Counted from the first letter of the stretch, positions 7,917 to 16,626 are shown. The stretch: 64,000 nt of DNA from Macrococcoides bohemicum (GCF_042658685.1 NZ_JBHSQY010000031.1), one strand, 5' to 3'. The notes: generated by a model from the sequence alone, not told the origin. Numbers and translations: made by a program.

Positions 7917-9440
7917 TTAATTCCTGATTAAATAATCAAAAGCACTTAATGCTGCTGTTGCACCAGATCCCATAGAAATAATGATTTGTTTATAAGTTTG
8001 ATCTGTACAGTCACCTGCAGCAAAAATACCTGGTACATTTGTAGCACCATTTTTATCAACGATGATTTCACCACGGTTATTTCTAGCAACTAAGTCTCCA
8101 ACAAATTCAGTGCTCGGCACTAAACCAATTTGAACAAATACACCTTCAAGATCAAGTGTATGTTCTTCATTTGTATTGCGATCAACATATGTCAATGCTT
8201 TTAACGTCGTATCCCCAGTTAATTCTTTTGTTGCAGCTGATTTAATTATTTCAGCATTATTTAATGACGCTAAACGATCTTGTAATACTTTATCTGCGCG
8301 TAATTCCTCACCAAATTCTAATAACGTTACATGTTTAACAATACCTGCTAAATCTATTGCTGCTTCAACACCAGAGTTACCGCCGCCTACAACTGCAACG
8401 TTTTTACCTTCAAATAAAGGACCATCACAGTGCGGACAATATGCTACACCTTTTGTTTGATATTCAGCTTCTCCTGGTACATTCATGTTACGCCATTTTG
8501 CACCTGTTCCGATGATTAATGTTTTAGATGTTAATTTACCACCGTTCTCTAAAGTAACATGTACTAAATCATCAATTTTTTCTAACTTTTCAACACGAAC
8601 AGCATTCATAACATCAATGTCATAACTATTAATATGTTCTTTTAAGTTTTGAGAAAATTCTGGACCTGTTGTTTCTTTTACTGTAATAAAGTTCTCAATA
8701 CCAGCAGTATCATTTACTTGACCACCGATACGTTCTGCAACGATACCTGTACGTAAACCTTTACGTGCTGCATATATTGCTGCACTACCACTTGCAGGTC
8801 CTCCACCGATTACTAATACATCAAATGTTTCTTTCGCATCAAATTCGGAAGCATCTGTTCCACCACCAAGTTTACCGATAATCTCTTCAATAGTAGCTTT
8901 ACCACTACCAAATTCTTCACCGTCTAAGAACATTGTAGGAACAGCCATAATATCTTTAGATTCTTCTCTAAATGCTGCACCATCAATCATCGTATGTGTA
9001 ATATTTGGATTTAATACCGCCATCATATTTAAAGCTTGTACAACATCTGGACATTTCGTACAAGTTAAGCTGATGAATGTTTCAAAGTTAAATGGTCCTT
9101 CTAACTTTTTAATTTGATCAATTACAGATTGATCTGCTTTAGGTGCACGGCCACTTACTTGTAATAAAGCTAAGACAAGAGAAGTGAACTCATGTCCAAG
9201 TGGCACACCAGCAAATGTAATACGTGCTTCTTCTTCAGGACGTGCTAGTGTGAAACTTGGTGTGCGTTTCAAAGGTGCTTCTTTCAAAGTGATACGTGAA
9301 GACATCTCTTTTATTTGAGTGAGTAAGTCCATCATATCTTGGCTTGTTTTGTCATCTCCAGCACTCGCTGTAATTACAACGTCGCCTTCCATTAACTCTA
9401 AATATTGAGCTAATTGTTGCTTTAATGTATCGTTTAACAT
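7917..9440 (-). CDS. ahpF: Alkyl hydroperoxide reductase subunit F
   Basis: 507 residues from the ATG at 9440, which is preceded by an excellent ribosome site (AGAGGAGGAATTATA); the frame is open further upstream but that part (to 9494) has no site and does not match the family. The N-terminal ~200 residues are the tandem thioredoxin-fold domain with its redox pair in TCTKCPDVVQ. The C-terminal part is a thioredoxin-reductase-like flavoprotein with the FAD motif VIGGGPASGSAAIYAARKG, the second redox pair CPHCDG, the NAD(P)H motif VVGGGNSGVEAAIDLAG and GIFAAGDCTD. AhpF transfers electrons from NADH to AhpC for peroxide reduction in the cytoplasm. It lies 170 bp downstream of ahpC in the same direction, as in other staphylococci. 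Confidence 0.97.
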   Translation of the reverse strand: MLNDTLKQQLAQYLELMEGDVVITASAGDDKTSQDMMDLLTQIKEMSSRITLKEAPLKRTPSFTLARPEEEARITFAGVPLGHEFTSLVLALLQVSGRAPKADQSVIDQIKKLEGPFNFETFISLTCTKCPDVVQALNMMAVLNPNITHTMIDGAAFREESKDIMAVPTMFLDGEEFGSGKATIEEIIGKLGGGTDASEFDAKETFDVLVIGGGPASGSAAIYAARKGLRTGIVAERIGGQVNDTAGIENFITVKETTGPEFSQNLKEHINSYDIDVMNAVRVEKLEKIDDLVHVTLENGGKLTSKTLIIGTGAKWRNMNVPGEAEYQTKGVAYCPHCDGPLFEGKNVAVVGGGNSGVEAAIDLAGIVKHVTLLEFGEELRADKVLQDRLASLNNAEIIKSAATKELTGDTTLKALTYVDRNTNEEHTLDLEGVFVQIGLVPSTEFVGDLVARNNRGEIIVDKNGATNVPGIFAAGDCTDQTYKQIIISMGSGATAALSAFDYLIRN

Positions 9441-9489
9441 TATAATTCCTCCTCTAAAGGATAAATTTCTATATTTTATTGCAATAGAT

Positions 9490-9517
9490 ACCACAACGCA
9501 AAAACTTACGTTGTGGC
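9490..9517 (-). promoter_or_regulatory. Intercistronic hairpin between ahpC and ahpF
   Basis: Perfect 8-bp stem CCACAACG / CGTTGTGG with a 10-nt loop. No T run follows on the minus strand, so it looks like an mRNA-processing or partial-attenuation stem that could set different AhpC and AhpF levels, not a full terminator. Confidence 0.6.
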
Positions 9518-9610
9518 AGCATTTTAATATTTAATTGTTAACTAATTACTTTATAAATTACAATTTATTAAATATATAATTCGGACTGATAAGTATCCGC
9601 CAAAATCTTA

Positions 9611-10180
9611 TTAGATTTTACCAACTAAGTCTAAACCAGGTGTTAAAGTTTCTCCGCTTTCTTTCCATTTTGCAGGACAAACTTCGCCGTCATGGCTAGC
9701 TACATATTGAGCAGCTTTAACTTTGTCTACTAATACTGAAGCATCACGACCGATTCCATCATTGTTGATTTCCATTGTTTGAACAACACCATCTGGGTCG
9801 ATTAAGAATGTCGCACGTTGTGCAAGGCCTGCTTCTTCATCTAATACATCAAAGTTGTTAGCAATAACGTGTGATGGATCACCAATCATTGTATATTGAA
9901 TTTTGCTGATTGCTTCTGAATGATCGTGCCATGCTTTATGTGTAAAGTGAGTATCACATGATACAGAATATACGTTAACTCCTAAACCTTGTAACGTTTC
10001 ATATTGATCTTGTAAATCTTCTAATTCAGTTGGACAAACGAAAGTGAAATCTGCTGGGTAGAAGCATAGGATATTCCAGCTACCTTTCATTGATTCATTT
10101 GATACTTCAACAAATGCATCTGATTTTGGATCATAAGCATTAGCTGTGAATGGTAAGATTTCTTTGTTAATTAATGACAT
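9611..10180 (-). CDS. ahpC: Alkyl hydroperoxide reductase subunit C (peroxiredoxin)
   Basis: 189 residues, normal for the AhpC/Prx1 class. The peroxidatic Cys is at residue 49 in FYPADFTFVCPTE and the resolving Cys at about 168 in GEVCPAKW, so this is a typical 2-Cys peroxiredoxin. It reduces hydrogen peroxide, alkyl peroxides and peroxynitrite and is recycled by AhpF. The ribosome site is CAGGAGGAATT. A PerR-type palindrome lies 47-67 bp upstream of the ATG, which fits peroxide induction. Confidence 0.98.
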   Translation of the reverse strand: MSLINKEILPFTANAYDPKSDAFVEVSNESMKGSWNILCFYPADFTFVCPTELEDLQDQYETLQGLGVNVYSVSCDTHFTHKAWHDHSEAISKIQYTMIGDPSHVIANNFDVLDEEAGLAQRATFLIDPDGVVQTMEINNDGIGRDASVLVDKVKAAQYVASHDGEVCPAKWKESGETLTPGLDLVGKI

Positions 10181-10226
10181 GTGTAATTCCTCCTGAGAAT
10201 TTATTAAGTAATTTCAAACAATCTCT

Positions 10227-10247
10227 AGATTAGAATTATTCTAATCT
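10227..10247. promoter_or_regulatory. PerR box upstream of ahpC
   Basis: A 21-bp palindrome with the core TTAGAATTATTCTAA (10230-10244), which matches the PerR consensus TTATAATTATTATAA at 13 of 15 positions with symmetric substitutions. It lies directly upstream of ahpC, a classical PerR target. Confidence 0.85.
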
Positions 10248-10416
10248 CTACAAAACTTATTATTACATGACGAACGTATTAAGTCAACCAACTCAATCTT
10301 TAAAATTATGAAAATTATTTGTCGTATTTTTATTTTTTCTAAAATAAAAATAATTACTAAAATTCATTTGTGAAAAATTACTTTTTACAATATCAATTAC
10401 AGTGCCTCATTCTCAT

Positions 10417-11751
10417 TTACTTGATAATCAAAGTAACAAATACAGCCAGGATAACAAGCGGAATAATATAGCGCAACAAGAAAGCCCAAATTTTAAATAA
10501 ACCTCGATATTTACCATCCATTAATTCATGCTTAGCAATTGCAGTATCTAGTTTGTAACCCGCAAATAACGCATAACATAATGCTCCAATCGGTAACATA
10601 ATGTTCGAAACTAAGTAATCCATATTATCAAAGAATGTTCCTGCTAAAAATTTCATTTGACTTAAAGTACCGTTCGATAATGCAGAAGGTACACATAAAA
10701 TAAATAATAGTAATGCGATGAAATATACATATTTTTTTCGTTTCTTTTGTTCGTGCTTAATTGCGTTCGAAACATTAATTTCAATTAATGAAATAGACGA
10801 TGTAATAGTTGCAAAAAAGAATAGCGATAAAAATATAAGATAAAAGATACTTCCAAACGGTAACTGATCGAATACATACGGTAAAACGATAAACAATAAA
10901 CCAGGACCTTGTGCATTATCGATGCCTAATGAAGCAGTTGCAGGAAATATTGCAAGTCCTGCAAGTATCGTAACCAGTATATTTAAACCGACAACAGAAA
11001 AGGCAGATTGAACAATGTCTGTCTTCTTATCTAAATAGGATGCATATGTTAACATGCCACCAAATCCTACTGAAAGCGAAAAGAATGATTGACCTAAAGC
11101 AAAAAGTACTCCTTCAGCATTCAGTGAATTAAAATCAGGTTTCAGAAAATATACAACGCCATCCATTGCATTTGGAAGCGTTAAAGAACGAATGATAATT
11201 ACAATAAATGCAATAAACAACATAGGCATCATTATTTTTGAAGCTTTTTCAATCCCATCCTGAATGCCACGGGAAACAATTATCGCAGTGAGAAAAATAA
11301 ATAATGCAGCGCCAAGTATTGCATATATCGGGTTACTAATCAGTTGACCAAATAATCCCTCGTAATTCTTCGTGTGTTGATTTGTAACTATTACATAAAC
11401 AGTCCTCATCATATAAAGTAAAATCCATCCACCAATCACACTGTAAAAACTAAGTAAGAAGAAAACACCGACATTACCTAGATGACCTATTAAATTATAA
11501 TATTTATTACCTGTAATTTTTCTGAACACTTCTGTGCTATATGTCTTTCCGTGTTTACCTATTACGAATTCTGCTAACAATAAAGGCATACCTATAAATA
11601 ATGTAAATATCATAAACAGTACTAAAAACGCTGCACCACCATTATCAGCCATGACATACGGGAATTTCCACATCGCACCAAGTCCTATTGCCGAACCTGC
11701 ACTTGCTAAAATAAATCCAATCTTCGATCCCCAAACAGATCTTTTTTCCAT
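10417..11751 (-). CDS. NSS-family sodium:amino-acid symporter, likely tryptophan
   Basis: 444 residues with eleven or twelve hydrophobic segments. The first helix carries the neurotransmitter:sodium symporter signature GSAIGLGAMWKFPYVMADNGGAAFL, where the unwound Gly-rich part binds sodium and substrate, and helix 6-7 contains ALGQSFFSLSVGFGGMLTYASYL. Bacterial members (LeuT, TnaT, MhsT) import hydrophobic amino acids with sodium. The family does not fix the substrate, but the 5' leader encodes a short peptide with two adjacent Trp codons and overlapping terminator structures, so tryptophan is the best inference (compare TnaT, a Trp transporter of this family). It is monocistronic. Confidence 0.9.
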   Translation of the reverse strand: MEKRSVWGSKIGFILASAGSAIGLGAMWKFPYVMADNGGAAFLVLFMIFTLFIGMPLLLAEFVIGKHGKTYSTEVFRKITGNKYYNLIGHLGNVGVFFLLSFYSVIGGWILLYMMRTVYVIVTNQHTKNYEGLFGQLISNPIYAILGAALFIFLTAIIVSRGIQDGIEKASKIMMPMLFIAFIVIIIRSLTLPNAMDGVVYFLKPDFNSLNAEGVLFALGQSFFSLSVGFGGMLTYASYLDKKTDIVQSAFSVVGLNILVTILAGLAIFPATASLGIDNAQGPGLLFIVLPYVFDQLPFGSIFYLIFLSLFFFATITSSISLIEINVSNAIKHEQKKRKKYVYFIALLLFILCVPSALSNGTLSQMKFLAGTFFDNMDYLVSNIMLPIGALCYALFAGYKLDTAIAKHELMDGKYRGLFKIWAFLLRYIIPLVILAVFVTLIIK

Positions 11752-11784
11752 GTGTAATCCCTCATTTCATATAATTTTTTAAAC

Positions 11785-11817
11785 AAAAAAAGAGGCCAAT
11801 GCATATGCATCGACCTC
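11785..11817 (-). terminator. Attenuator terminator 2 of the Trp leader
   Basis: Minus strand stem GAGGTC / GGCCTC (one G-U pair) with an inner ATGCA / TGCAT stem and a run of seven T residues, located 34 bp before the symporter ATG. Confidence 0.85.
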
Positions 11818-11852
11818 AAAAAAAGAGACCTTATGCATACGCAACCGGCCTC
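11818..11852 (-). terminator. Attenuator terminator 1 of the Trp leader
   Basis: Minus strand stem GAGGCC / GGTCTC with an inner TGC / GCA stem and seven T residues. It is a diverged duplicate of terminator 2: the 5' arm here is perfectly complementary to the 3' arm of terminator 2. The 5' arm (GAGGCCG) is also complementary to CGGCTTC at 11866-11872, which gives a candidate antiterminator. Confidence 0.8.
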
Positions 11853-11865
11853 AAGTAACGCGAAT

Positions 11866-11920
11866 GAAGCCGTCATAGATACTTATATCTATGACGGGCA
11901 TAAATATAAGTTATGACAGC
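11866..11920 (-). promoter_or_regulatory. Competing hairpins of the Trp leader
   Basis: The segment 11904-11920 (overlapping the last leader codons) can pair with 11869-11888 over about 17 bp with a 3-nt bulge. Alternatively 11870-11880 pairs with 11887-11897 in a perfect 11-bp stem (CCGTCATAGAT / ATCTATGACGG). The first 7 nt of the next element (CGGCTTC, 11866-11872) can pair with the 5' arm of terminator 1. These exclusive pairings are what a ribosome-controlled attenuator needs; which wins in each state is not decided here. Confidence 0.7.
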
Positions 11921-11967
11921 TGCCACCACATATTTAATTTTGTACTGTTCTGTACAAAAGTCTTCAT
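11911..11967 (-). CDS. Tryptophan leader peptide
   Basis: An 18-codon frame, MKTFVQNSTKLNMWWQLS, followed by TAA. The ATG is preceded by GAGG eight nt upstream, and a strong promoter lies 34 bp before the start. Two adjacent Trp codons near the end, followed at once by mutually exclusive hairpins and tandem terminators, are the hallmark of a leader peptide at which ribosomes stall when charged tRNA-Trp is scarce. The downstream gene is an NSS symporter. The peptide is too short to have any other obvious function. Confidence 0.85.
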   Translation of the reverse strand: MKTFVQNSTKLNMWWQLS

Positions 11968-12000
11968 TCTAATTACCTCGCTTGTTTAAGATTACTGATT

Positions 12001-12029
12001 ATTCTATCAGTATATTGATTATGCGTCAA
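12001..12029 (-). promoter_or_regulatory. Promoter of the Trp leader and NSS symporter
   Basis: Minus strand TTGACG (12024-12029), exactly 17 bp, TAGAAT (12001-12006); near-consensus sigma-A promoter placed correctly for the leader peptide. Confidence 0.8.
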
Positions 12030-12039
12030 ACAAATCTAT

Positions 12040-12831
12040 TTAACGTACATCCGTTATATGCGTTATAGGAAAATACATCGCCAATAAATAAGCAGTTACA
12101 ACCATTATTAAAAAGACAACTATCAATAAAATATCCCGATAGCTAAATGGAACATGATAATAGTACGTTCTAGTTCCATTATGGAATCCTTTTTTCTCCA
12201 TTGCGACAGACAAACGATGTGCACGTCTAATATTTTGACTTAATAGTGGTATAATCAAATGCTTTATTCGATTCAACCCTCTATATTGGCTCGAATTTAT
12301 AACATGATAACGCATTTTCAATGCATTGCGTAATTGGAAGAAAGACTCAAACATCATCGGCACCATACGGATGGCTGCCATAAATGCATAGGCGTATTTA
12401 GGCTTTACCTTCAAATGCTGCATTAAACTATAGAATACTTTTACAATTTCACTTGTAAAGGCAATACTTAAACCAAAGAAACTGACTGTAATCGTTCTAA
12501 GCGATAAATGTATTCCTCTATATAAACTTTCTTCTGTAATATGCACAATGCCCCATTTAAAAAGCGTAGTACTTCCGTCACCATAGAAAATCATAAATAA
12601 TGATGAAGTGAAACTAAATAACATCATCACACTTACAAAAGCTATAATAAGTTTCAAACGCACACCACTAAATCCAATCATAAAGATAAACATAATAATA
12701 GCTAGATAGAGCATCCAGTCAAAATTATGAATAAATATGACAAGCACAAATAGTAAGACTCCTAATATCAACTTAGTAATCACATTCACATGATCCATAA
12801 ATGTATGATAAATCTTAAACTGTTCGTACAT
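12040..12831 (-). CDS. ykoC: ECF transporter transmembrane subunit (EcfT), YkoC
   Basis: About 263 residues with five or six membrane helices. The cytoplasmic coupling region AIRMVPMMFESFFQLRNALKMR followed by the AHRLSVAMEKKGFH segment is typical of EcfT proteins, which link the ATPases to the substrate-binding S component. The start is placed at the ATG preceded by GGAGGGG (12831); it overlaps the end of ykoD by 17 bp. With ykoD, ykoE and the TPP riboswitch it forms a dedicated thiamine-precursor (hydroxymethylpyrimidine) or thiamine importer. Confidence 0.88.
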   Translation of the reverse strand: MYEQFKIYHTFMDHVNVITKLILGVLLFVLVIFIHNFDWMLYLAIIMFIFMIGFSGVRLKLIIAFVSVMMLFSFTSSLFMIFYGDGSTTLFKWGIVHITEESLYRGIHLSLRTITVSFFGLSIAFTSEIVKVFYSLMQHLKVKPKYAYAFMAAIRMVPMMFESFFQLRNALKMRYHVINSSQYRGLNRIKHLIIPLLSQNIRRAHRLSVAMEKKGFHNGTRTYYYHVPFSYRDILLIVVFLIMVVTAYLLAMYFPITHITDVR

Positions 12832-14230
12832 TATCACCCCTCCTCACTTCAGAAAGTATGCCACCCTGAATGCGTAACACGGTAGAAGGGTATCGCTTTA
12901 TGATTTCGTCATCATGCGTCACCATAATAATCGTCTGACCGGATTGCACACGTGCTTTAAATAACTCAATAAGTTCGAACGTATTATGACTATCGAGACC
13001 AAATGTCGGTTCATCTAGTAACACAATATCAGCTTTTGTACTTAATGCCGTCGCAACACTCAATCTTCTCTTTTGTCCCATAGAAAGTTCAAAAGGATGA
13101 CGATCTTTTAGATGGTACAGATTTAATTGCTTTAATAAATGCGTTGTTTTTTCTCCTGCCTGAGTTTTATCTAAAAATTGAAAATTAAAGAATATTTCAT
13201 CATATACACTACCCTGGATAAATTGCAGCTCAGGATTTTGGTAAACAAGATACATGTTACGTGCTGCATCTTTCACCTTACGCAATGGTTTTCCATTATA
13301 TTGTATTAAACCATCATAAGGAATAAGTTGCATCAAAGATTCTAATAATGTTGTTTTTCCTGTTCCATTCTTTCCGGTAATCGCAATCCATTCATGACTA
13401 TTCACGACAAGTCCATCAATTTGATATAACTTTTTTTCTTTTCGCTTTACAGTAACATCTTCAAGCTTGAGCTCAAACTTGTGAGATGGATAATCATAAT
13501 GCAACGATTTCGGTGCAAATTGATACGCATTTGGATGCCATACACCATACTTGTTTAATAAGTCTTCATGGTTATTAAGAATAAATTGTGGGGTACCTTG
13601 CGTAACCAATTTACCATTCGCATCCATCAATAAAATCCGATCAACATATTGCCATATATGCTCAACCTTATGTTCTACGATAAGTACTGTCTTATCCTGC
13701 CATAAATCAATCATCAATTCCCATAAATGCTTTGTCGCATCGCTATCGAGCATCGCTGTAGGTTCATCTAGAAACCACGTATCAGCATTCTGCAACAATG
13801 ACCCTGCAATTGCTAGTTTCTGTTTCATACCACCACTGAGTTGATTGATTTGTTGTGAAGGTCCAACATCCAGACCAACTTTAATCAAAACATCATTAAT
13901 CAAGTGATTCATTTGTGATTTATCAACATTTTGATTTTCCAGAATAAAAGCTAGTTCTTCATATACTTTAGGCATACAAAATTGACTATCTGGATCCTGA
14001 AATATAACACTAGCATTCATATCACGTTCTAATACATCATATTTCATCGGTAAATCTATCAACTCAGGGACGATACCACTTAGTACGTTCAGTAATGTGC
14101 TCTTCCCAGAACCTGAAGGTCCTAGCAATAATACTTTTTCTTTATCTGCTATCGTAATATCGATACTGTCAAATATCTTTTCTTTTTCCCCGGGATATTT
14201 CAATCTTAAATTTCTAACAGATAACATCAT
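12815..14230 (-). CDS. ykoD: ECF transporter fused dual ATPase, YkoD
   Basis: 471 residues containing two complete ABC ATPase domains. Domain 1 has Walker A LGPSGSGKST at about 36-45, signature LSGGMKQK and Walker B TWFLDEP. Domain 2 has Walker A TGKNGTGKTT at about 282-291, signature LSMGQKRR and IVLLDEP. A single polypeptide with both ATPases is the normal form of YkoD, which replaces the EcfA/EcfA' pair. It abuts ykoE and overlaps ykoC, so expression is coupled. Confidence 0.93.
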   Translation of the reverse strand: MMLSVRNLRLKYPGEKEKIFDSIDITIADKEKVLLLGPSGSGKSTLLNVLSGIVPELIDLPMKYDVLERDMNASVIFQDPDSQFCMPKVYEELAFILENQNVDKSQMNHLINDVLIKVGLDVGPSQQINQLSGGMKQKLAIAGSLLQNADTWFLDEPTAMLDSDATKHLWELMIDLWQDKTVLIVEHKVEHIWQYVDRILLMDANGKLVTQGTPQFILNNHEDLLNKYGVWHPNAYQFAPKSLHYDYPSHKFELKLEDVTVKRKEKKLYQIDGLVVNSHEWIAITGKNGTGKTTLLESLMQLIPYDGLIQYNGKPLRKVKDAARNMYLVYQNPELQFIQGSVYDEIFFNFQFLDKTQAGEKTTHLLKQLNLYHLKDRHPFELSMGQKRRLSVATALSTKADIVLLDEPTFGLDSHNTFELIELFKARVQSGQTIIMVTHDDEIIKRYPSTVLRIQGGILSEVRRGDNVRTV

Positions 14231-14815
14231 CTATAAACTATCGTAATCTGATTGAGTTGACGTTCTAAACAGCTTCGTTACACCTGTCTGATCTAATGCT
14301 TTTACAATTAAATACGATAATACCCCGGTTACCAGTGCTCCACTAATCAAACGCATAATTATATAAAGCAGTACGTTCCATCCCGCTACTTCAGACATAT
14401 ATCCATAGAAATATTCAATCGGCAGACTTATAATTGCAGCAGCAACACCCGCTAATATACACACCATCATGCTGCGTGATTGATATTTAAATAACATGAA
14501 TACAAACTCACAAGCCAACCCTTGTAAAAATGCAAATACAAACGTCGGAATGTCGAATTTCCCCATTACAATTGTCTCTCCTGCACCCGCTGCAAACTCT
14601 GCCAGTAATGCAATTCCTGCTTTCGGAACAATTAAATACGCCACAACTGCAGCCATAAACCAAACACCATATATCAACTGTTCAAAATGTAGCCCTAATG
14701 GTTTCATTGCCTCATAAGGTAACCAGACAAAATTGTATACCACCGCAAATAATACTGATACTAATACTGTCACCAATATATCTGACAACTTCAAACCCTG
14801 ATTATTTCTGTTCAT
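14231..14815 (-). CDS. ykoE: ECF transporter S component, YkoE family
   Basis: About 194 residues from the ATG at 14815, chosen because GGAGG lies at good distance; an upstream in-frame start at 14842 would overlap the ribosome site. Five or six membrane helices with the YkoE pattern VVYNFVWLPYEAMKPLG near the N-terminus and FAAGAGETIVMGKFDIPTF in the middle. It is the substrate-binding subunit; YkoE proteins bind thiamine or its pyrimidine precursor. Regulation by TPP is shown by the riboswitch directly upstream. Confidence 0.92.
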   Translation of the reverse strand: MNRNNQGLKLSDILVTVLVSVLFAVVYNFVWLPYEAMKPLGLHFEQLIYGVWFMAAVVAYLIVPKAGIALLAEFAAGAGETIVMGKFDIPTFVFAFLQGLACEFVFMLFKYQSRSMMVCILAGVAAAIISLPIEYFYGYMSEVAGWNVLLYIIMRLISGALVTGVLSYLIVKALDQTGVTKLFRTSTQSDYDSL

Positions 14816-14867
14816 TTTCATTCCTCCATAAAAAATACGCACCCTTCTATAGAGAAGACTGCGTAAG

Positions 14868-14898
14868 GAAAAATAGCCACACTAATACTGTGACTATA
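14868..14898 (-). terminator. Expression-platform terminator of the TPP riboswitch
   Basis: Minus strand stem TAGTCACA / TGTGGCTA followed by five T residues, between the aptamer and the ykoE ribosome site. Confidence 0.8.
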
Positions 14899-14991
14899 CA
14901 CTTCCCTACGCTAGTATCATCTAGATCAGGTTCAAAGGGTCTAAGGCTACAGCCTTATCTCAGTTTTTTTATAAAACACCCCTAGTGCGCT
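14897..14991 (-). promoter_or_regulatory. TPP riboswitch (THI element)
   Basis: Minus strand carries the conserved THI-box blocks in order: AGGGGTG, CTGAGAT, ACCCTTTGAACCTGAT and the late GCGTAGGGAAG. These form the pyrimidine- and pyrophosphate-sensing helices of the TPP aptamer. It sits 80 bp upstream of ykoE with a terminator between, so high TPP should switch the transporter operon off. The remainder of the 330-bp gap up to the next gene is AT-rich promoter DNA. Confidence 0.96.
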
Positions 14992-15148
14992 TATTTAATT
15001 TGTTATTTTTACAGTACTCGCGAAACTAAATTTTGTCAACTCGAAATTTTTTTTTTGACAATTCACCATACATAAATTACAAATTGCTTATCATCGTATT
15101 TCAGTTCATAATAAGTGTAAATAGACAAAAAGAAGGCGAGTGTTTTCA

Positions 15149-15670
15149 ATGCCAAAAATTACAATTAACCGCTTATCCGAACAAGATTTGCAACCCTTAA
15201 TTTTCATCAGTAAAAAAACATTTGATGATACTTTTAGACCTGATAATAAAGACTACATCATCGATCATTACCTCGAAACTTCTTTCACCGAAGAAAAGAT
15301 GAAAGCCCAATTGAACAATCCCAATTCAGAATTCTATTTCGCTTACTCAGATAATGACGTTGCAGGTTATTTAAAAATCAATATAAATGATGCACAAACT
15401 GAAGCTATGGGAGAAGATACACTTGAAATTGAACGCATCTATGTTGATAATCGCTACCAAAAACAAGGCATCGGTAAACATCTTTACAACAAAGCAATTG
15501 AACGTGCTAAGTATTATCATTTAAAAAAAGTTTGGTTAGGCGTGTGGGAGCATAATCAAAATGCCCTTGCATTTTACAATAGAATGGGATTTAAACATAT
15601 AGATTCTCATGTCTTTCAAATGGGTGATGAAGCACAAACAGATTTTATCATGGAGCTTATACTTAGATAA
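15149..15670 (+). CDS. paiA: PaiA-like N-acetyltransferase (GNAT)
   Basis: 173 residues from ATG 15149, preceded by AAGGCGAG; an in-frame GTG at 15140 is inside that site. It matches Bacillus PaiA along its length as I remember it: TFDDTF near residue 27, YFAYSDNDVAGYLKININDAQ, the acetyl-CoA loop IYVDNRYQKQGIGKHL, and the tail WLGVWEHNQNALAFYNRMGF. PaiA acetylates spermidine and spermine and affects sporulation and degradative enzymes in Bacillus; in a coccus a polyamine-detoxification role is the natural inference. It is monocistronic with no linked paiB. Confidence 0.85.
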   Translation: MPKITINRLSEQDLQPLIFISKKTFDDTFRPDNKDYIIDHYLETSFTEEKMKAQLNNPNSEFYFAYSDNDVAGYLKININDAQTEAMGEDTLEIERIYVDNRYQKQGIGKHLYNKAIERAKYYHLKKVWLGVWEHNQNALAFYNRMGFKHIDSHVFQMGDEAQTDFIMELILR

Positions 15671-15795
15671 TGTTATTTCTTTCACAAATGAATCTATACA
15701 CTTTTTTATATAACGGATATAATATAGTTGTGTATTCATATTTTTATATATTTTTTTAAATTTACTGTGATAAAAACACATGAGGAGGCACTAAA

Positions 15796-16626
15796 ATGGC
15801 TATTGAAATTCCAGCTAAAACTATCGAAGATACTTATGCTTCGAAAGGAAACATTGAAAATGTATTAAACCAAGTAGCAATGAAAGAGGTAATGGCAGAT
15901 AAGACACCTGGGCGCTATATGTTAAAAGCGATTATGTCAGGTTTTTTACTAGCTATTATGGCAGTGCTTCAACTTGCAGCAAAGACACAATTTGCTGCAA
16001 CTGAAAATGCAGGTCTTATCAATTTAGTAGGTGCAATTGCATTCAGTATCGCACTCGTAATGATCGTACTTACTAATTCTGAATTATTAACAAGTAACTT
16101 TATGTTCTTTACAGCGGGTTATTATTTCAAAACAATCACAATGGGTAAAATCATAAAAATATTTACGTTATGTTTCCTGGGAAATATTATTGGTGGATTT
16201 ATCTTATTTGGAATGATGACAGGCACTAAAGTTATGACACCTGAAATGGTAGCAGCATTAACTAAAACAGTAGATGCAAAAACAATTGAATCAAGTTGGC
16301 ATGCAATTTTAATTAAAGGGATATTCGCTAACTTCTTTATCAATATCGGTATTTATATTTCTTTACAATGTAAGGAAGTATTAGCTAAAGTATTCTTCAT
16401 CGGTATCGGAGTAGTTATCTTTGTATTTATGGCTTACGAACACGTTGTTTACAATGCAGGATTGTTTGCCGGAATGATGTTCTACAATATCGATGCATTA
16501 TCTTGGATTGACGTTCTGAAAAACTTATTTTATGCATATATCGGTAACTACATCGGTGGTGGTTTATTTATAGGATTAGTTTATGCATACTTAAACGGCA
16601 GAAGAGACGATGTCATCAGAAACTAA
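15796..16626 (+). CDS. Formate/nitrite transporter (FNT) family channel
   Basis: 276 residues with six membrane helices and the FNT features: amphipathic N-terminal helix, a TNSELLTSNFMFFTAGYYF segment (slit loop), a NFFINIGIYISLQCK segment and EHVVYNAGLFAGMMFY late. Members are pentameric channels for formate, nitrite or hydrosulfide. Which anion is carried cannot be read from the sequence; no formate or nitrite enzyme gene is adjacent. GAGGAGG precedes the ATG, and a strong terminator follows at 16641. Confidence 0.9.
   Translation: MAIEIPAKTIEDTYASKGNIENVLNQVAMKEVMADKTPGRYMLKAIMSGFLLAIMAVLQLAAKTQFAATENAGLINLVGAIAFSIALVMIVLTNSELLTSNFMFFTAGYYFKTITMGKIIKIFTLCFLGNIIGGFILFGMMTGTKVMTPEMVAALTKTVDAKTIESSWHAILIKGIFANFFINIGIYISLQCKEVLAKVFFIGIGVVIFVFMAYEHVVYNAGLFAGMMFYNIDALSWIDVLKNLFYAYIGNYIGGGLFIGLVYAYLNGRRDDVIRN

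Noticed and set aside
9441..9494. Longer ahpF N-terminus
   Set aside because: The extra residues lie over the AGAGGAGG ribosome site and do not match AhpF proteins.
11785..12000. T-box riboswitch upstream of the NSS symporter
   Set aside because: No T-box motif (GGGTGGNACCGCG) or specifier stem is visible; the tandem Trp codons in a translated frame explain the structures better.
14698..14985. Plus-strand open frame across ykoE start and the TPP riboswitch
   Set aside because: It is antisense to a strongly conserved riboswitch and coding sequence and has no ribosome site.
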